Source of the DNA: Notospermus geniculatus
Lineage: Eukaryota > Nemertea > Pilidiophora > Heteronemertea > Lineidae
Assembly (NCBI GenBank): GCA_002633025.1
Contig: NMRB01000163.1
Coordinates: 494,501-558,500 of the forward strand
DNA length: 64,000 bases
Direction of reading: 5' to 3'
The number at the start of each line of letters is the position of its first letter. Position 1 is the first letter of the stretch. Of this stretch, positions 1 to 64,000 are shown piece after piece. The notes beneath the pieces were generated by a model. That model ran no database searches, had not been told where the DNA came from, and saw nothing but the letters and a program-made list of their open reading frames with translations. A program made the position numbers and the translations under genes.

Positions 1-831
1 AATTCCACGTTGCATTTCGCAAAAGTGGACAGAATGTTTTGACAAACGCCTGGAGAGATGTCGTTTGCATGACGAAAATGAATGAACTTCATTCTAATTA
101 TCGAGAAAACCTTCTCATTTCGAGAAATATCTTACAGAAGCTGTTCCCTTGTTCTCCCCTTGAAATTGTCTCTTAAGTAAGTTTATGAACGAAGGGTAGG
201 CCTACTGAAATTTGTTCAACATGTTTCCTCCAACCAAAGTCACATAGGAATTAAGTCTAAGACCCATGACCGAATCACAAATTATCAACTCATGGGGGTC
301 TCATCTCATGAAATGTTTAAGTTCACACGGCTTGATTTCGTTAAGATAAATAAAGAATACACGGAGTGATGAAGTGAAGATGAATCTGTACAACGTTGAA
401 GTGTAAAACCATGAAGAGATAAGAGTCCGTCTCTGTGGCGCTGTACGAGGACGTACTCGCCAATGCCCTTGTACTTTCCCGTACACTGTACACTCCCGTT
501 GAGTCCCTGTATTGTAAAATCAGCTTGGGCCATCTGTCTAAACATTATCAATGTAGTGTATACTTATATACATATAAACACACATAGGACATCCCTTGTA
601 TTTGCATATTAATCAAGTTATAACCAAGACTACAGTACTTGTTATAGCTAACGCACCAGGCGGCCTGAGGTCACACCTTCCTCAGTTCTATCGAAAGGCC
701 ATGAGTGCTTCGAGGAAAAAAAACAGGAAAACCAACAGTCAACGACGCTTGTATCATCCTCGATACCGTCAGCAACCTGTACGAGTCTCCACAGCAGCCG
801 CTGACACCTCCGCGACGTAACTTCTCGGCGT
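1..831. other. 3' flank / probable 3' UTR of liprin-alpha
   Basis: This is the region downstream of the liprin-alpha stop codon on the minus strand. No minus-strand AATAAA-type poly(A) signal was found by eye, so the transcript end is not placed. A minus-strand open frame of 81 codons at 306-551 (starting MIMFRQMAQADF) has no recognised homologue and is most simply untranslated sequence or chance. An alternative last exon here cannot be excluded. Confidence 0.4.
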
Positions 832-62305
<61,474 letters not shown>

Positions 62306-62545
62306 CTGGAAGACACAAAAAAGAACAAAACATTAGGTGACGATTGAACACAAATGTCTACAATTGCCATCGGTGGGTAATCAGGGGTGAGGTGGGGGTG
62401 TTAAGCTATAGATGAGCACAAAGCACCACTTCTCCACATGCGAGTTTTCTTTCTCCAACATGATATCAGAGATTCAGCTTTCAAGCAGAACCTCACACAT
62501 AAATGTAGACGTCAGACAGACATCATGCATGGGCCGTATTCATAA

Positions 62546-62758
62546 AGCCCGTGTCACACTGTCCCGAAATTAGACACCCGATGGTCACACGAATATGGAA
62601 TTATGAATTTCGCATGAAGATGGCCCCAAAGTCAACTTCCAGAATCTTGCAAATTTTCGACTTCTTCAGGCTGGCATTTATCAGTAAGATTTCCAAAAGT
62701 TGTTACCATAATTCATATGGCCATCGGGTGTCAACTTCGGGACAGTGTGACACGGGCT
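62546..62758. repeat. AGCCCGTG...CACGGGCT foldback with TAA duplication
   Basis: AGCCCGTGTCACACTGTCCCG to CGGGACAGTGTGACACGGGCT; TAA at 62543-62545 and 62759-62761. On the minus strand the centre holds a hammerhead-like remnant (CCTGAAGA, short AGTC, GAAA, ATTTGCAAGAT, TC) without a proper stem II. Confidence 0.84.
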
Positions 62759-62764
62759 TAAAGG

Positions 62765-62879
62765 GTGATCATTGCACGATTGAGACTTAGACGAGTGTAA
62801 CTTCACTAAATGCACACACTTCCACCATGCATTTGATGAGATGCATCTATGTCTCAAACACCCATTTTGAATTCGGCCC
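62765..62879. repeat. degraded GGGCCGATTTCACAC-type foldback
   Basis: GAGACTTAGACGAGTGTAACTT and GATGCATCTATGTCTCAAACAC to AATTCGGCCC resemble 56000-56126. It starts right after the preceding element. Confidence 0.7.
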
Positions 62880-62999
62880 CATTTCTTGAGAGCGATCAGC
62901 AACGAAGCCCCTTTGGTGCCTCAGCTATGCAAAGCCTCCCAAAATTTAGATCTGCATCACCACAGCTTCCATATAGATTCTGTAAAGGATGATAAGGTC

Positions 63000-64000
63000 A
63001 TAAAGCTGAAAGGAACATATGAAATGGTCCATGGACCATGTGCTCACCGGGTTGGACATAATAGTCTAATGACAGAGGGAGGTACATATCAGTTATGAGC
63101 AATCTGGGTCAAGTCATTCCCGTGTAGGACTTGGATGATTTTTGGGTTTATGCCACCTGGCGACCATATTGGATGTCCGATTAGGCCGGAACTTCACATG
63201 CACATGAAGGTCATCTGCAGGGGCCACATAGCACATTGGAGCGCTTTAGGTCCAAGTCGTTCCGGAGTTACAGCACTTTGATGATTTTCAGGTTACGCCA
63301 CCTGGCGGCCATATTGGATGTCCAATCGGGCCGAAACTTCACATGCACATAAAGGTCATCTGCACGGGGCCACATAGCACATTGGAGCGCTTTGGGTTAA
63401 GGCGTTCCTGAGTTACAGCACTTTGATGATTTTTGGGTTACGCCACCTGGTGGCCACGCTTGAAGTCAAATCAGGCTGAAATTTGACGTGCATGTAAAGG
63501 TCATCTAGAGGGAGGTAAATATCAAATTTGAGCACTCTGCGTCAAGCCGTTCCCGAGTAATAGCACTTATTTGATTTTCAGGTTACGCCACCTGGCGGCC
63601 ATACTGGATGTCCAATCGGGCCGAAACTTGGTATTTTTAAAGGTACCCCTCCAATGCATGTCTACGCAAGATATGAAGTCGCTCGGTGAAATAATGACAA
63701 ACTGTGGCAGGTTCGTCACTTTTGTCGAACTTTGACCTCTGTGACCTTGAAAAGTAGGTCAAATCAAAAACCCGTTATATATGTTATGTATCCTTATTAG
63801 CTACACCTATGATAAAAATTTGGAGATGATCTAGTCATTAGTTCAGGAGTTATTGCACTTTTTGTGTTTTTGGTTTCCGCCACCTGGTGGCCAAACTGAG
63901 AGTCGAATCGGACCGAAACTTGGTGTCGTGGGTCATCTGACCTAGGCGTATATATGTACCAAGTTTCAGATCAATAGCTTCAGCGGTTACGAAACGTGCC
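63000..64000. repeat. compound GCCACCTGGCGGCC repeat, runs off the window
   Basis: Several tandem units of about 145 bp share GGTCATCTGCANGGGNCCAC, TTGGAGCGCTTTGGGT and TTACGCCACCTGGCGGCC. They are followed by GTATATATGTACCAAGTTTC and AGCGGTTACGAAACGTGCC at the window edge. The equivalent at 44625-45240 ends in CGACGA repeats, so a similar tail probably follows. Confidence 0.82.

Overview
The window is animal nuclear DNA dominated by one gene read on the minus strand: liprin-alpha (PPFIA1-4 in vertebrates, syd-2 in C. elegans), the presynaptic active-zone scaffold. Twenty-two exons are placed from sequence, from a coiled-coil exon at 62231-62305 to the last exon and stop at 832-1164. Joined, they keep one open frame of about 1,096 codons. 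The first exons, including the start codon, lie beyond base 64000. Exon order follows the family: coiled coils (62.3-41.1 kb), linker and acidic DLLSPSG block (39.7-33.7 kb), Ser/Pro linker with small exons (31.3-22.3 kb), KKKGIKSS block (16.1 kb), SAM1 (14.9-13.8 kb), SAM2 (13.3-12.5 kb), SAM3 (11.9-10.9 kb) and a divergent tail. The species is probably a marine invertebrate: small exons in long introns, very many foldback elements, and diverged haplotypes left in the assembly. The exact phylum cannot be told from this window. Introns make up about 95% of the window and are built largely of short non-autonomous elements. At least 25 inverted-repeat (foldback) families were read by eye. A first group has ends AGCC...GGCT (or close variants) and is flanked by 3-base A/T duplications, mostly TTA or TAA. 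A second group begins GGGCC and ends GGCCC. A third has TA-flanked ends. Several are nested, and in two cases a sibling or reconstructed empty site confirms the insertion. One element family carries a hammerhead-ribozyme-like core (CTGAGGA, hairpin, GAAA, small hairpin) like those of Penelope-like elements and retrozymes, with 14-16 base direct repeats around two copies. Minisatellites occupy several introns, and one intron (47541-48423) is almost wholly a roughly 70-bp tandem array. At 33.8-35.7 kb, single-N joins separate repeated copies of two liprin exons. The exon copies are essentially identical but the introns differ, which is best read as two haplotypes retained in series. Apart from liprin-alpha there is one weak candidate, a decayed plus-strand coding-like stretch at 8.1-9.3 kb. 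No autonomous transposase or reverse transcriptase, no functional tRNA or rRNA gene and no CRISPR array was recognised. Assembly gaps lie at 2811-2849, 7121, 19188-19659, 31794, 34080, 35114 and 44917-45055.
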